Positions 9,426 to 19,319 of a DNA stretch of 64,000 nt are shown piece by piece (the first letter of the stretch is position 1; every line of letters begins with the position of its first letter). The notes under the pieces were generated by a model. That model was not told the origin of the DNA. It saw only the letters and a list, made by a program, of their open reading frames with translations, and made no database searches. Position numbers and translations under genes: made by a program. The DNA comes from Endobugula sp965214375. GTDB lineage: Bacteria; Pseudomonadota; Gammaproteobacteria; Pseudomonadales; Cellvibrionaceae. The stretch spans positions 806,001 through 870,000 of the forward strand of contig OZ243947.1 of NCBI GenBank assembly GCA_965214375.1. The letters are read 5' to 3'.

Positions 9426-10301
9426 TCACAAAAAATCATCTTCAGGAAATTTTATTTCTTTAGTCGGGCAAGCTAAACGTCGATAACCGTCAATCAAAGC
9501 TGAGCTTTGAACCATATATTTAACATTGAAAAATAACATTACTGGACCAAGAATTCCTATATACATTAGCCAAATAAAACGATAATCTAATATAAACAGT
9601 TCTTTATAATCTACACCAAATAAAGATAATAGAAGATCTATGGCGGCTACTAATATAAGCAATAGCGGAACCCAATGATCCTGTAAAGGGGCTAAAAATA
9701 AAAACCGCACACGACGATACAGCAATGAACCCGTTTGCTTTTTGGCAGTAGATCCTTTATCATCAGAAGCAGACTCGCATATACCTTCTGATTTCTTTTT
9801 AATATCACGCAAACGTGTCCAGCAAATAACCGTCCAACCGGCATTCTGTACCGTTTTGTCAAGAATAGGAATCACTACCGCCAATAAACCAATTAACATT
9901 AGCCATAAAGACTGAAAGTAGACTGCACTAGCCAAGAAAAGACCAACAACAAATGAGGTAGAAGAAATAAAGTGCATATACCAATCCAAATAATGGCCGG
10001 CCACACCCGATTGTTTACGGTAACGAGCCACTTCACCATCGCTCATATCTAAAATTGCGAACACGTGGAACAAAACAGCGCCCAACAACACCAGCCATTT
10101 TGAATCACTGGATAATAAAACGCCGCCAATGATTGCAACCGCACCGGAAAGAACGGTAACTTGATTTGCCGACATTCTTAACAGCAAACATAGCCATGTA
10201 AAATAAATAGATAGGCGATAATATACACTTGACAAAAAATCAGTATAAATTGCTGGTCGTGTTGATTGGCATATTGCTCTTAATTCTTTAATGGATTCCA
10301 T
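9426..10301 (-). CDS. CDP-alcohol phosphotransferase-family membrane enzyme
   Basis: 291 residues with about six membrane segments. The family motif is present as D-M-S-D-G-E-V-A-R near residue 90, followed after eight residues by G-H-Y-L-D. The fourth motif position, normally Asp and the proposed catalytic base, is His (W-Y-M-H). The enzyme should transfer a phospho-alcohol or phospho-sugar-alcohol from a CDP donor, releasing CMP. The gene directly upstream (10,303-11,049) is a LicC-like nucleotidyltransferase that could supply the CDP donor; the gap is one base. Phosphocholine, phosphoethanolamine, glycerol or inositol are all conceivable alcohols. Confidence 0.85.
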   Translation of the reverse strand: MESIKELRAICQSTRPAIYTDFLSSVYYRLSIYFTWLCLLLRMSANQVTVLSGAVAIIGGVLLSSDSKWLVLLGAVLFHVFAILDMSDGEVARYRKQSGVAGHYLDWYMHFISSTSFVVGLFLASAVYFQSLWLMLIGLLAVVIPILDKTVQNAGWTVICWTRLRDIKKKSEGICESASDDKGSTAKKQTGSLLYRRVRFLFLAPLQDHWVPLLLILVAAIDLLLSLFGVDYKELFILDYRFIWLMYIGILGPVMLFFNVKYMVQSSALIDGYRRLACPTKEIKFPEDDFL

Positions 10302-10302
10302 A

Positions 10303-11049
10303 TTATAAATCTATCTTTTTTACAAAATGATCTACTTTTGCACGCACATCGTTAATATCGGGATGAAAATCAATTTCAGCCCAATCATTTGAGTCGATAA
10401 AGCAGTTATTGACCGTAATACCGCTATCCATAATTTTTTGTAGTGCTTGCAAATAAAAGCGCTGGTGATTTTCAGGCTCTCTCAACATATCATCTAATGT
10501 ATTTCTTAAAATACTAAGACCTAAAGCACTATATTTAATAATACCAATAGATTCACCGGTAGCTTTTTCAACGTCTAAATCTTTACCGACAGAATAGACT
10601 CTATTACCTTCATGAATAACCAACATATCATCGCTGTCATAGCTATCTTTGATACTTGTTGTCATTACAATTTCACCAGGAGCACCTATAAGAGCTTCAA
10701 TAACACTAGGTTTAAAAACATCATCACCATTGATAGATATACATTCGGAGTCAATCAATAATGATGCTAACCATACAGAAACAATATTATTCGATGTATC
10801 GTAAAAAGGGTTGTGAACAATTTCAATTTCCATTCCAGAAAAATCTAAACCATCTATTTTTGCACGCACCTGTTCAATACGATAACCTGCAACAATAAAT
10901 ACTTTTGTTATTCCACATTTTTGTAGTGCATCTAACTGGCTTTCCAATACAGTCTTACCTTTACCAATATCAATAAGACATTTTGGTGTATTAGCAGTCA
11001 GAGGGTACATTCTTGTTCCCTTACCTGCAGAAATCAATATTGCTATCAT
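10303..11049 (-). CDS. LicC/IPCT-like nucleotidyltransferase
   Basis: 248 residues. N-terminal S-A-G-K-G-T-R-M-Y-P-L and P-K-C-L form the nucleotide-binding signature of small NTP transferases, as in phosphocholine cytidylyltransferase LicC and inositol-1-phosphate cytidylyltransferase. S-I-N-G-D-D near residue 105 supplies metal-binding acids. Its one-base spacing from a CDP-alcohol phosphotransferase gene strongly suggests a two-enzyme pathway that activates an alcohol phosphate with CTP and attaches it to the glycan or a lipid. The alcohol cannot be named from sequence. Confidence 0.83.
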   Translation of the reverse strand: MIAILISAGKGTRMYPLTANTPKCLIDIGKGKTVLESQLDALQKCGITKVFIVAGYRIEQVRAKIDGLDFSGMEIEIVHNPFYDTSNNIVSVWLASLLIDSECISINGDDVFKPSVIEALIGAPGEIVMTTSIKDSYDSDDMLVIHEGNRVYSVGKDLDVEKATGESIGIIKYSALGLSILRNTLDDMLREPENHQRFYLQALQKIMDSGITVNNCFIDSNDWAEIDFHPDINDVRAKVDHFVKKIDL

Positions 11050-11082
11050 ATTAAATACCTTTCCTCATCATTTTATAATCAT

Positions 11083-12335
11083 TTATTCTTTTGAACATCT
11101 AGCGTAAATACGATGACCAAACTTTTCTTCTTTCAAACAAAAAACACCTTTCATACGTTTAAACAAATCGCTGTGTATAAAGCCACGATCAACAATGTTC
11201 TGAATTTCTCCTTCTCGTAATTTTTTATCAATATCGCGCACATCTACTCCCATATAATTACATTTCCAATTATATTTGTTTGCTAGAGAAACCGCATAAT
11301 AACTGAAAAAGTCAGGCCACAAGTTCATTTCTGTACCTGCAACATGTTTAGCTTTTAAATATGGTGAAATCCCATTATTTCCAACTAAGACCACATCATC
11401 GACAGACGACATAGCATTAACTATTGATGCGGCACCCTTGATATTATAGAGTGAATTTGCATAACTACTTTCAACATATCCTAAGCGCTTGAATATGGCA
11501 TAAGTCGGGTTTTCATACCAGTATCGCGGTTTTCCAAAAACGAAGTTTTGCATAACCAAAAGTATAAACAAAACGATAAAAATCGGTTTATTATTTTTTA
11601 CAGAGCAATCGGCATACGGTCTTAATAAACATGATATACCCACTAATGCAATCATGCTTAAAAAAAAGTATGACTGATAAAAATAACCCGAATAAGCTTG
11701 CAGCAAGTATCGAAATAAAAATACCGGTAAAAATACTGCGGCACCATATGTACCCTAACTGAAACCATAGCCCCAAATGCTATTCCAGGAATCAAAGCTA
11801 AGACAACAATGGTGTTAGAAATCGCTTTTTCATTTCGTGCTTCCTGATTCTTCTTCCATATAGTAAGCGCACTGACGACAGCAATCAACATGAACGCATT
11901 TGAAACTGAATGATGTGATATCAGCACACCATAGAAAATAATAAAGGGATTAAAAATATATAAAATCAACCATATCAATGGTATGTAGTAACGATTAAAA
12001 TAAATTCTCAAAAATACATACACAGCAACAACTGATATTACACTCAATAAAATGCCTAATATTCTTCCGGATTCATACCCAATACCAGCAACATTCATCC
12101 ACATTACATGAAGGATATAAAAAATATTTCCCGCTGGACCGGGATGTATATCAACCCAAGGAATACGCCCGGAATAGATTTCAGTTGCCACTAGATAATA
12201 TTTAGCTTCGTCCGTACCAACGGGTACATTTGATGCCCCCAATATTACATAAAAGATATAAAAAATAATAGCCAATAAGGCGACTAAGTCTACTTTTGCC
12301 CAACGATTTTAGAGAGTAGTTGCTGTTCGATTCAT
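11083..12335 (-). pseudogene. Disrupted GT-C-like polytopic glycosyltransferase (ArnT/PMT-like)
   Basis: Two overlapping frames form one broken gene. An ATG at 12,335, 13 bases after asnB, opens eight codons then meets TAA at 12,309-12,311. The same frame continues (N-R-W-A-K-V-D-L-V) into a hydrophobic protein with an acidic loop G-T-D-E-A-K-Y-Y and D-I-H-P-G-P-A-G-N typical of PMT/ArnT-like transferases. At about 11,753-11,755, a run of three G in the coding sense, the frame is lost after S-V-R. Adding one G restores S-V-R-G-T-Y-G-A and leads straight into the 11,083 frame, with more membrane segments and a soluble C-terminal tail. Repaired length would be about 417 residues. Nonsense plus frameshift suggests real decay. 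Confidence 0.75.
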
Positions 12336-12348
12336 GTAAAAATATCCA

Positions 12349-14277
12349 CTATATCGATATATTATAGCTACGAAGCCATTTTTCTAAATTTAACATCATC
12401 CAAATGTTAATACTGGTTTGCGCATTCATATTTTTAGCTGTTAATAATTTTTTTAACGACTTAGCCTGAAATAAATCACGACTACGAGCATCTGCACCTA
12501 ATAAATATTCTGTCGCATAATCACGTAATGAACCCGACATCCATTTTGCTAAAGGTACAGGAAAACCTACCTTACGCCTTTGAGAAATAGCTTTAGGCAA
12601 GGCATTTGAAAATTTCTTTCTGAGAATATATTTTGTAATATCGTGTTTTTCACTAATCTGATTACTGTTCAATAATGCCGCTTTGTTTTTGTCGTCAACA
12701 CTACGCCAGTGCATTTTATAATCTATCGGCAAACCATTGACGTATTCAACTAATCTATGGTCTACAAAAGGAACTCGTCCTTCTACTGAAGCTGACATTG
12801 TAGCACTGTCGAGTCGACCTAATAAGCCTTCGAGATGAACTCGTTGAAATAACCAAATATATTTATCAGTTAGTGGCATCCCTTCTAAATTCGCCCATAA
12901 ACCCTCGAAATAATGACGCCTGTAAAGATCACCGTTTAATTTTTCTACAATCTCTGGATTAAACAGCTCTCGCTTTGTTGAGAGTGCCATGTAGGAATAC
13001 TGTCCTAAAAAGTGATCTAGCCCATCGTTCCAATTAAGTTCAGCATATTTATTCATTAAATTTTTGTGTAATTCATCGGGAATATTTGATTGGCCATATT
13101 GTTGTACACGCTCATAATCATAAGCAGAACGAAAAATACGTCCATAACCACCAAATAGTTCATCGGCACCTTCACCAGAAAGTACCACAGTCACATCTTT
13201 TTTTAGACGTTTAGATAATACATGCAAAGCAATTTCATTCGGTACCGCTAATGGCGCATCTTTGATTAATAACATCTTTTGCAAACATTCCAAATATTGC
13301 TCTGCATCTAAATTTACTTCAGTATGCTCAGTTGCCAAATGTTCTGAAACAGCTCTGGCATAATCGAATTCATTAAAACCTTCCTCAGCAAATCCAATAG
13401 AAAATGTTTTAATGGCGTTAGGGTGACGTGATGCCATTTGCTGAACTAAAATACTAGAATCAAGCCCGCCACTTAAAAAAGAACCCACTGGAACATCGGC
13501 TAACATACGATATTGTACTGAAGAACCTAGCAATTCTTTAACTTTCTCACTAACAGTTTCAATGTCCGGGTTTTCTTTATCAGTAACAGCATCCAAACTC
13601 CAGTAGCGAATAGTACGATGGCCGTTATTTGAAATTATAAGATGTGTTCCTGCTTCAAGTTTTGAAATCCCTTGAAAAAATGAATCCGTACCTAATACTT
13701 GGCGGTAACTAAAATAGTCGGAAACTGCCTGGAGGTTAGCTTGTCGTAACTCTGGCAATTGTTCTAAAATTACTTTTGGTTCAGACCCAAAGTACCATGT
13801 CGAATCTTTTTCAGCGAAATATAGTGGTTTAATACCCAATCGATCCCGCGAAAGAATTAATTCACCCTTATGTTCATCCCATAACGCTATAGCCCACATC
13901 CCGATAAAACGATCAAAACAAGCTAATCCCCAATATTCATAAGCATGTAAGATAACCTCAGTATCGGACTTTGTACGAAAACTAATTCCTACTGTTTTTA
14001 ATTCTGTACGTAAATCAGCATAATTATAAATTTCACCATTAAAGATAATCCAATTACCATTTGGTGTTTGCATAGGTTGAGCTGCATGATTACTTAAATC
14101 AATAATACTCAAGCGCGCATGTGCCAAGAGTACATTACCGCCGCCTGAACATTGGCGAACGGCTACTCCATGTCCATCAGGTCCACGATGGTTAATTTTT
14201 TCAATAAGTCGGTTGCCCATCTCATACAGGGAATCAATCGATTTGTTTGAGTTAAATGTTCCTGCTATTCCACACAT
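12349..14277 (-). CDS. asnB: Asparagine synthase (glutamine-hydrolysing), AsnB family
   Basis: 642 residues. M-C-G-I-A-G at the start gives the class II glutaminase nucleophile Cys2, with the glutaminase domain covering roughly 1-210. The synthetase domain carries the PP-loop F-L-S-G-G-L-D-S-S near residue 268 and a later S-G-E-G-A-D-E-L-F-G-G segment. Standard AsnB proteins are about 550-650 residues, so this is full length. In glycan clusters such enzymes (for example WbpS in Pseudomonas O-antigens) are thought to amidate uronic acids. That fits the uronate genes at the cluster start but is inference; ordinary asparagine synthesis remains possible. Confidence 0.9.
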   Translation of the reverse strand: MCGIAGTFNSNKSIDSLYEMGNRLIEKINHRGPDGHGVAVRQCSGGGNVLLAHARLSIIDLSNHAAQPMQTPNGNWIIFNGEIYNYADLRTELKTVGISFRTKSDTEVILHAYEYWGLACFDRFIGMWAIALWDEHKGELILSRDRLGIKPLYFAEKDSTWYFGSEPKVILEQLPELRQANLQAVSDYFSYRQVLGTDSFFQGISKLEAGTHLIISNNGHRTIRYWSLDAVTDKENPDIETVSEKVKELLGSSVQYRMLADVPVGSFLSGGLDSSILVQQMASRHPNAIKTFSIGFAEEGFNEFDYARAVSEHLATEHTEVNLDAEQYLECLQKMLLIKDAPLAVPNEIALHVLSKRLKKDVTVVLSGEGADELFGGYGRIFRSAYDYERVQQYGQSNIPDELHKNLMNKYAELNWNDGLDHFLGQYSYMALSTKRELFNPEIVEKLNGDLYRRHYFEGLWANLEGMPLTDKYIWLFQRVHLEGLLGRLDSATMSASVEGRVPFVDHRLVEYVNGLPIDYKMHWRSVDDKNKAALLNSNQISEKHDITKYILRKKFSNALPKAISQRRKVGFPVPLAKWMSGSLRDYATEYLLGADARSRDLFQAKSLKKLLTAKNMNAQTSINIWMMLNLEKWLRSYNISI

Positions 14278-14286
14278 ATTAATTTA

Positions 14287-16074
14287 TTACGTTTTAGTTT
14301 GAACGTTATCATTCTGCACATTATTCAATTCTGAAAATGTCCCTTGATGCTGAAGAGATTGGTAATCCCCTTGTTGAATTAACCTTCCCTCTTCAAGCAC
14401 ATAAATACAATCAGCCGCGCGGATAGTTGATAAACGATGAGCGACAACAATAAGCGTATATTCATTTGCAATCGCCTCAATCGCTTCCTGAAAATGTCGT
14501 TCTGATTCACTATCTAAGGCACTGGTAGCTTCGTCGAGAACCAGTAGAGCTGGTTTACGAATTAACGCACGCGCAATTGAAATTCGTTGCCGCTGCCCTC
14601 CTGACAACTTAGAACCTGATTCCCCTACTTCAGTATCTAATTGCTCTGGAAGGTTTTTAACAAAATTAGCAATTTGTGCAATGGCAAGATAGTGCCATAA
14701 TTCATCATCTTGGTAATCACCACCAAAACACAAATTTTCACGGATAGTACCCGTGAAAAAAACACTTTCTTGAGGTACAAAACCAATTCTGTTACGGTAA
14801 CTCTGACGCGTAAACGTGTTCAATGAATTACCATCAACATTAAAGCTGCCCTCTGTAGGCTCAATCAACCCCATTAATATATCTAATATTGTTGATTTCC
14901 CACTACCACTACGACCGACGAAAGCAACGAACTCTTTAGCTTTAATATTAAGAGTAATATCGGATAATGCATTTTGCGTTGCAGTCGGGTAACGATAAGA
15001 AAGTTGTTGTAGTGATAAACCTTGATGCAGCTCATTGAAAAGGTGATCTCCTTGAGTAGTATCTTCAGCCATTGTGCTGCTGGCTCGCATCATTTCATCA
15101 ACAGTGGCGAGTGCCGGATGAAAAGCAGAATATGTATGGCACTGTCCTTGAAGCGTTGAAAACTTAGGCATTAAACGAATAATAATAAACAGAAAGACTA
15201 ACATTATAGAGACAGGAACCTCTAACACCTCAACGGCAACATACAAAATCAAAACCATTGCAATACTAATTATCGCTTGAAGTTCAAAACGCATAAGTGA
15301 TTGATTTACAATAATACCACGCGCAGCAACACATGAAGATTTGTTTGAAGTTTCCAATTTTTTTGTCGCTACCGGTTCGGTAGAGGTAACCTTTAATAAT
15401 TTAGATCCACGAATAAAATCAACTAACTGTCGACTATAGCGTGTTTTAACTTCAACAAGATTTTCACCGAGCTTGCGCACTGCACGAATTAAACGGCGAG
15501 CTGTAAATGTAGCAAATAATAGCGTTACAGCAGCAATAAGAAACATTTGCCATGAAAGTAACCAAGCAAAAACTGCATAAACAAACAAGTGCACAGTAAA
15601 AGCAAAGATATTTAACATTGCAATCAGCGCTTCTGTTCCTCTTTCAGATTCATGTAACAATTGGTTTGCTAAATCACCCGAAGAAAGATCTGATAGATGT
15701 TCCCAACGAGAAGCAAATACCACATGACTTGCACGATTACGTAAATCCTCGAGGAAGCGGTAACGAGTATAAGCGATCGCCCTTTCTTGTAAGTGAATAA
15801 ATAAAAAAGCACTGATCATAGTAAATGTAATTACTACTAATAATGCGCTAAAACTTGGCTCAACTCCCATAAAACGTAAAATATCAGGGAAGATATTAAA
15901 GGGCACTGGCATATCATCAACTGATAAATCTCCATTTAAAGTAGAAGCCATAGGCACTAGTGCAGAAACGCCAATACCTTCGACAAAACCAGCTAATAAG
16001 ATTAATGGCATTAATAAAGCTAAGTTGGGGAGGCGTTTTAATAATGCCCATGAATTTTTAAAGCTAGTTAGCAT
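14287..16074 (-). CDS. MsbA-like ABC exporter, fused permease and ATPase
   Basis: 595 residues. The N-terminal half (about 1-330) has six hydrophobic segments of a type I exporter. The ATPase half has Walker A G-R-S-G-S-G-K-S-T near residue 385, signature L-S-G-G-Q near 490, Walker B L-L-V-L-D-E-A-T-S-A-L-D, and the H-loop A-H-R-L-S-T-I. It is probably an inner-membrane homodimer that exports or flips a lipid-linked glycan; in a cluster where I see no Wzx flippase it is the best candidate for translocation. The start overlaps the upstream stop by 7 bases. Confidence 0.92.
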   Translation of the reverse strand: MLTSFKNSWALLKRLPNLALLMPLILLAGFVEGIGVSALVPMASTLNGDLSVDDMPVPFNIFPDILRFMGVEPSFSALLVVITFTMISAFLFIHLQERAIAYTRYRFLEDLRNRASHVVFASRWEHLSDLSSGDLANQLLHESERGTEALIAMLNIFAFTVHLFVYAVFAWLLSWQMFLIAAVTLLFATFTARRLIRAVRKLGENLVEVKTRYSRQLVDFIRGSKLLKVTSTEPVATKKLETSNKSSCVAARGIIVNQSLMRFELQAIISIAMVLILYVAVEVLEVPVSIMLVFLFIIIRLMPKFSTLQGQCHTYSAFHPALATVDEMMRASSTMAEDTTQGDHLFNELHQGLSLQQLSYRYPTATQNALSDITLNIKAKEFVAFVGRSGSGKSTILDILMGLIEPTEGSFNVDGNSLNTFTRQSYRNRIGFVPQESVFFTGTIRENLCFGGDYQDDELWHYLAIAQIANFVKNLPEQLDTEVGESGSKLSGGQRQRISIARALIRKPALLVLDEATSALDSESERHFQEAIEAIANEYTLIVVAHRLSTIRAADCIYVLEEGRLIQQGDYQSLQHQGTFSELNNVQNDNVQTKT

Positions 16075-17876
16075 ATAGTCTCTCGTTTTTTATTAAAAAC
16101 TTGGTCACTAACCTTCTGTATAGCAGACTCAGGATTAAAACAACCTAAATATTTTTCAACAAAGCTTTGGTTGTATTTTGATGGCAAACCGTGGTTTTGA
16201 TATCTGCTCAAAATGTCGGCCAAATCATGGCGGTTGTTAACTACATAGACTCGCTTCTCTAGATCAGCAAAATATTTCTGATTAACAGGGCTTCCCTTTG
16301 GCAAATATAGAACTATCGGAATATCTATCCCTATCGCCATTGACATAACTCTGGTGGAAATTATATCTAACACTAATAAACCAAACTGGCTAAATATTCG
16401 TTCAATTGCTCCACCTGCAATTAGTTTTGCCCTATAACGAGAATCGCTTATTTCATCATTAAGCATTTGCATACATTGCCAAGCCACTCTCCATTCGGCA
16501 GGATGCACTTTTACGGATAAGTTTAACTTTTTATCATTACAAACATGTAATAGATCACACATAAACGTAAAACGCTCGTGATCGCTAATTACTTTTTGCA
16601 GTTCTTTAAAACTAAAATGGGCAGGAGGACCTAGACTATAGAGAATATTTTTTTGTTGTGGATTTTTTTTATAATTTAATTGCGTTCTTGATAAAGGGCC
16701 TGATACAACTGTATTAACGGAAGATAGCTTTGCATAAGCAGATACCTCTTCCTCACTATGGATAAATTGTGTACGTTGCAAACTTGCATTGTGCTCTAAA
16801 TAAGGGTCGAGAATACTGGGAAGCAAAAATTGCTCAGCAATGCCTCCATGCTTAAAGAAAAAAACTGGTATTAACAAACGATTAGCAACTCGGCATAGAA
16901 CTTCTTCTAAAGCATCCTCGGCACCAATAGAATAAAGTAATGCTGCAGGCTTATTTATCCTCATTCTTTCTTCTAACGCTTTTTCATAGCTATTCAGCTT
17001 TAATACGATTTTTCGATAATACTGCTCAAGCCATATATTCAACCAATTATAGTAACGAGGAAGATGTTCGTTAAAAAAGACTTCAGAAATTTTAATGATA
17101 GAGTCATCCAACTCTTTTACTTTACTTTCTGAGGTATGATTAGCCTCGTTAATTTCATCATTACGTACCAATATAAAATCCCATTGGGGATTATGGTGTT
17201 TAAGCACTTCAACATCATAACCCTGCTGAACCACCCATACTCTGCCGATTTTTTTGTGTAAAGCGTTACTAAACTTACTAATAATAAGTTTAGTACGCCG
17301 TTTTAAAATATTGGGTAATCGTTTTAATGTTGACAGCAGTGGTTCACCACCGATCTTTTGACTATAGGCTTCTTTGTTAGAAGCACCTGTTACATGAACG
17401 GTTAGACTCGGAAAACCTGCTTTAATAAACCATAGTACATGCGCCAATCCCATACCAAATGAAGGCATATTCAATGAACCAAAGTCTACATTCGGTACAG
17501 GGGCTTCAGGAATTTGCGACGATGCGTAGAGTTCGACATTTTGATATTTGGCACTTATTGCATCAATGAAATGATGAATATAGTTCAAGTCAGATAAACG
17601 ATGTAACATCCAAAATCCTGTAGAAGAAAATGCTCTTTCGATATTAAGGGTTTGTAAACACAGCTTGTCACAAGATTGCAGCCATACTGCTACTTTTTGC
17701 GAAAATTCATGAGTATTTTTGTATACATCTTGATGCGGCAAAAAATCTTCTAGAACAAGAAAAGAACGCTTTTTAGTCTTTAACAACGCCATTGCAGGTA
17801 AAGTTAACGCTAAAATATCACACGAATCATCTGGCAAGTAATCAGCCGAGGCAAGAATAATTAATCGTTGAGACAT
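16068..17876 (-). CDS. Unrecognised large protein, GT-B/capsule-synthase-like C-terminus
   Basis: 602 residues, not assigned to a named family. It looks cytoplasmic: no signal peptide or clear membrane segment. The C-terminal half has features of the GT-B fold seen in capsule synthases and TagF-like enzymes: a F-F-K-H-G-G-I-A-E near residue 342, L-S-V-K-V-H-P-A-E-W near 478, and L-V-L-D-I-I-S-T-R near 532, followed by an alternating pattern. It lies between the WbqC gene (2-base gap) and the ABC exporter gene (7-base overlap), so it is probably a glycosyltransferase or glycan phosphotransferase. The substrate is unknown. Confidence 0.55.
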   Translation of the reverse strand: MSQRLIILASADYLPDDSCDILALTLPAMALLKTKKRSFLVLEDFLPHQDVYKNTHEFSQKVAVWLQSCDKLCLQTLNIERAFSSTGFWMLHRLSDLNYIHHFIDAISAKYQNVELYASSQIPEAPVPNVDFGSLNMPSFGMGLAHVLWFIKAGFPSLTVHVTGASNKEAYSQKIGGEPLLSTLKRLPNILKRRTKLIISKFSNALHKKIGRVWVVQQGYDVEVLKHHNPQWDFILVRNDEINEANHTSESKVKELDDSIIKISEVFFNEHLPRYYNWLNIWLEQYYRKIVLKLNSYEKALEERMRINKPAALLYSIGAEDALEEVLCRVANRLLIPVFFFKHGGIAEQFLLPSILDPYLEHNASLQRTQFIHSEEEVSAYAKLSSVNTVVSGPLSRTQLNYKKNPQQKNILYSLGPPAHFSFKELQKVISDHERFTFMCDLLHVCNDKKLNLSVKVHPAEWRVAWQCMQMLNDEISDSRYRAKLIAGGAIERIFSQFGLLVLDIISTRVMSMAIGIDIPIVLYLPKGSPVNQKYFADLEKRVYVVNNRHDLADILSRYQNHGLPSKYNQSFVEKYLGCFNPESAIQKVSDQVFNKKRETIC

Positions 17877-17877
17877 G

Positions 17878-18582
17878 CTATTTATTTAGCGCCTGCGCCC
17901 CCGCTAAAAGACGTTGCGGCAATTCATCTACGGGATAATGAAACAGTACATCAACACATGACAAATCAGGAACAAAATCATTTTTTGGAGGTTGATAAAC
18001 AGGCGTCTTATAATGGTGAAACAATGCTTCAACTCCCTCTTCAGCAAATAGTGCTTTATCCACATAATCTTGACCTTGCACACCAAAAATAAAGGCTTTA
18101 GCTGACAATTTTTGACAAAGATCCAATATCAGTTCTTGTTTTTTACCTTGAACATTGATATCACTTAACATTGCAATGGGTGTCTTAATTGCAAATTGTT
18201 CAAGCAAGTATGATAACAAGGCATGATTTAAATCAAGCAAAGAAGACCATTCCTGCTGATAAATTGACTCGAAAAATTCTTTATGCAAATGAAAAAAAGG
18301 GCTTTTTTGGTATGCCTGAGATATGCTTTTATAATGTTTTGAAGTCCACTTTATATTTTGTGCTATTGTAATATCACGAATTGTTGTGGACATATGTCCT
18401 TTAAGATGTACAGGGATTGTCAACCACGATGCTTTGCCACCAATATTAATACGATTGCGATTTGTAAAGCTATTTTTTTCAAACTGCACATCATCAAGAA
18501 TGACAAATTGATCACTAATAGCAATACGATGAAGATACCCTAACCAAGGTAAATAGGCTGGTTGATGAGCACTTAAAATCAT
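17878..18582 (-). CDS. WbqC-family protein
   Basis: 234 residues from the chosen start. The N-terminus (L-S-A-H-Q-P-A-Y-L-P-W-L-G-Y) followed by L-D-D-V-Q-F-E and S-F-T-N-R-N-R-I is the WbqC signature. WbqC-like proteins recur in O-antigen and nonulosonate clusters and are often annotated as glycine transferases or acyl-amide formers; their chemistry is not firmly settled. The ATG at 18,582 overlaps the upstream PIG-L stop as TAATG, so I prefer it to the frame starting five codons earlier. Together with PIG-L deacetylase it could swap the acyl group on an amino sugar: deacetylation then re-acylation. That is inference. Confidence 0.88.
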   Translation of the reverse strand: MILSAHQPAYLPWLGYLHRIAISDQFVILDDVQFEKNSFTNRNRINIGGKASWLTIPVHLKGHMSTTIRDITIAQNIKWTSKHYKSISQAYQKSPFFHLHKEFFESIYQQEWSSLLDLNHALLSYLLEQFAIKTPIAMLSDINVQGKKQELILDLCQKLSAKAFIFGVQGQDYVDKALFAEEGVEALFHHYKTPVYQPPKNDFVPDLSCVDVLFHYPVDELPQRLLAGAQALNK

Positions 18583-19298
18583 TAGGCCACCGTACAACGT
18601 AACATACGGAAACCTTCAGCAAATTCAACACCAATATTGATTCCCCAACGTCGAGCTAATACTTCCATGCCACGCACAGAACGCGGATGAGGATAATCAC
18701 GTAGCTCCGTATCATAAGCTTCTAATGCTGCCTGTTTAGCGACAATGTCTTGCTCAGTTAAAGTAACATACAAATTAGGTTGGAACACATAATCCTGTTC
18801 AGGGATCTGCCACTCAGTTGATGACAACGTTTCAATAGCTAAAACACTTGGTGCAGTCCAACCTGGCATTGGACGAGTTGCTGTCATCACTGCATCGCAC
18901 GTCAAGCGGTGATCAATGTTTAAATCTTTTGGGTGATGAGTTAAAACAATATCAGGCTTATACGTATCGATTTCGTTTTCAACACATTTCACTATATCTA
19001 AGAGGTCAACAGAATCAAAACGGTTATCAGGAAAATCATAAACGCCTGTAGACGCATAGCCAACACACTTCACCGCTCGTTGAACATTAGCTCTATGCTT
19101 TGCAAGCTGTTCTTCCCACTCACTAGGTATACGTTGATCCGCTCGTGATGTCATGCCTTCACCTAAAATAACTGCACGCGCCTCACACTTTTCACGACTC
19201 ACCAAACGATGAATTGTACCTCCTTGACCTATTACTTCATCACCAGGATGTGCAGCCACGACTAAAATACGAGCCCCGGAGAAAAATGTATTTATCAC
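18582..19298 (-). CDS. PIG-L (LmbE)-family deacetylase with altered active-site motif
   Basis: 238 residues. The N-terminal motif reads A-A-H-P-G-D-E-V, where the family has A-H-P-D-D-E; the first aspartate, which acts as general base in MshB, is Gly, while the metal ligands His and second Asp remain. The second metal-ligand region T-H-H-P-K-D-L-N-I-D-H is intact near residue 125. Family members remove N-acetyl groups from amino sugars using zinc. It sits between a NeuB-like synthase and WbqC, suggesting action on a nonulosonate or precursor. Activity may be reduced or changed by the substitution. Confidence 0.85.
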   Translation of the reverse strand: MINTFFSGARILVVAAHPGDEVIGQGGTIHRLVSREKCEARAVILGEGMTSRADQRIPSEWEEQLAKHRANVQRAVKCVGYASTGVYDFPDNRFDSVDLLDIVKCVENEIDTYKPDIVLTHHPKDLNIDHRLTCDAVMTATRPMPGWTAPSVLAIETLSSTEWQIPEQDYVFQPNLYVTLTEQDIVAKQAALEAYDTELRDYPHPRSVRGMEVLARRWGINIGVEFAEGFRMLRCTVA

Positions 19299-19319
19299 TA
19301 TATTACCCTCGTAGGTACT

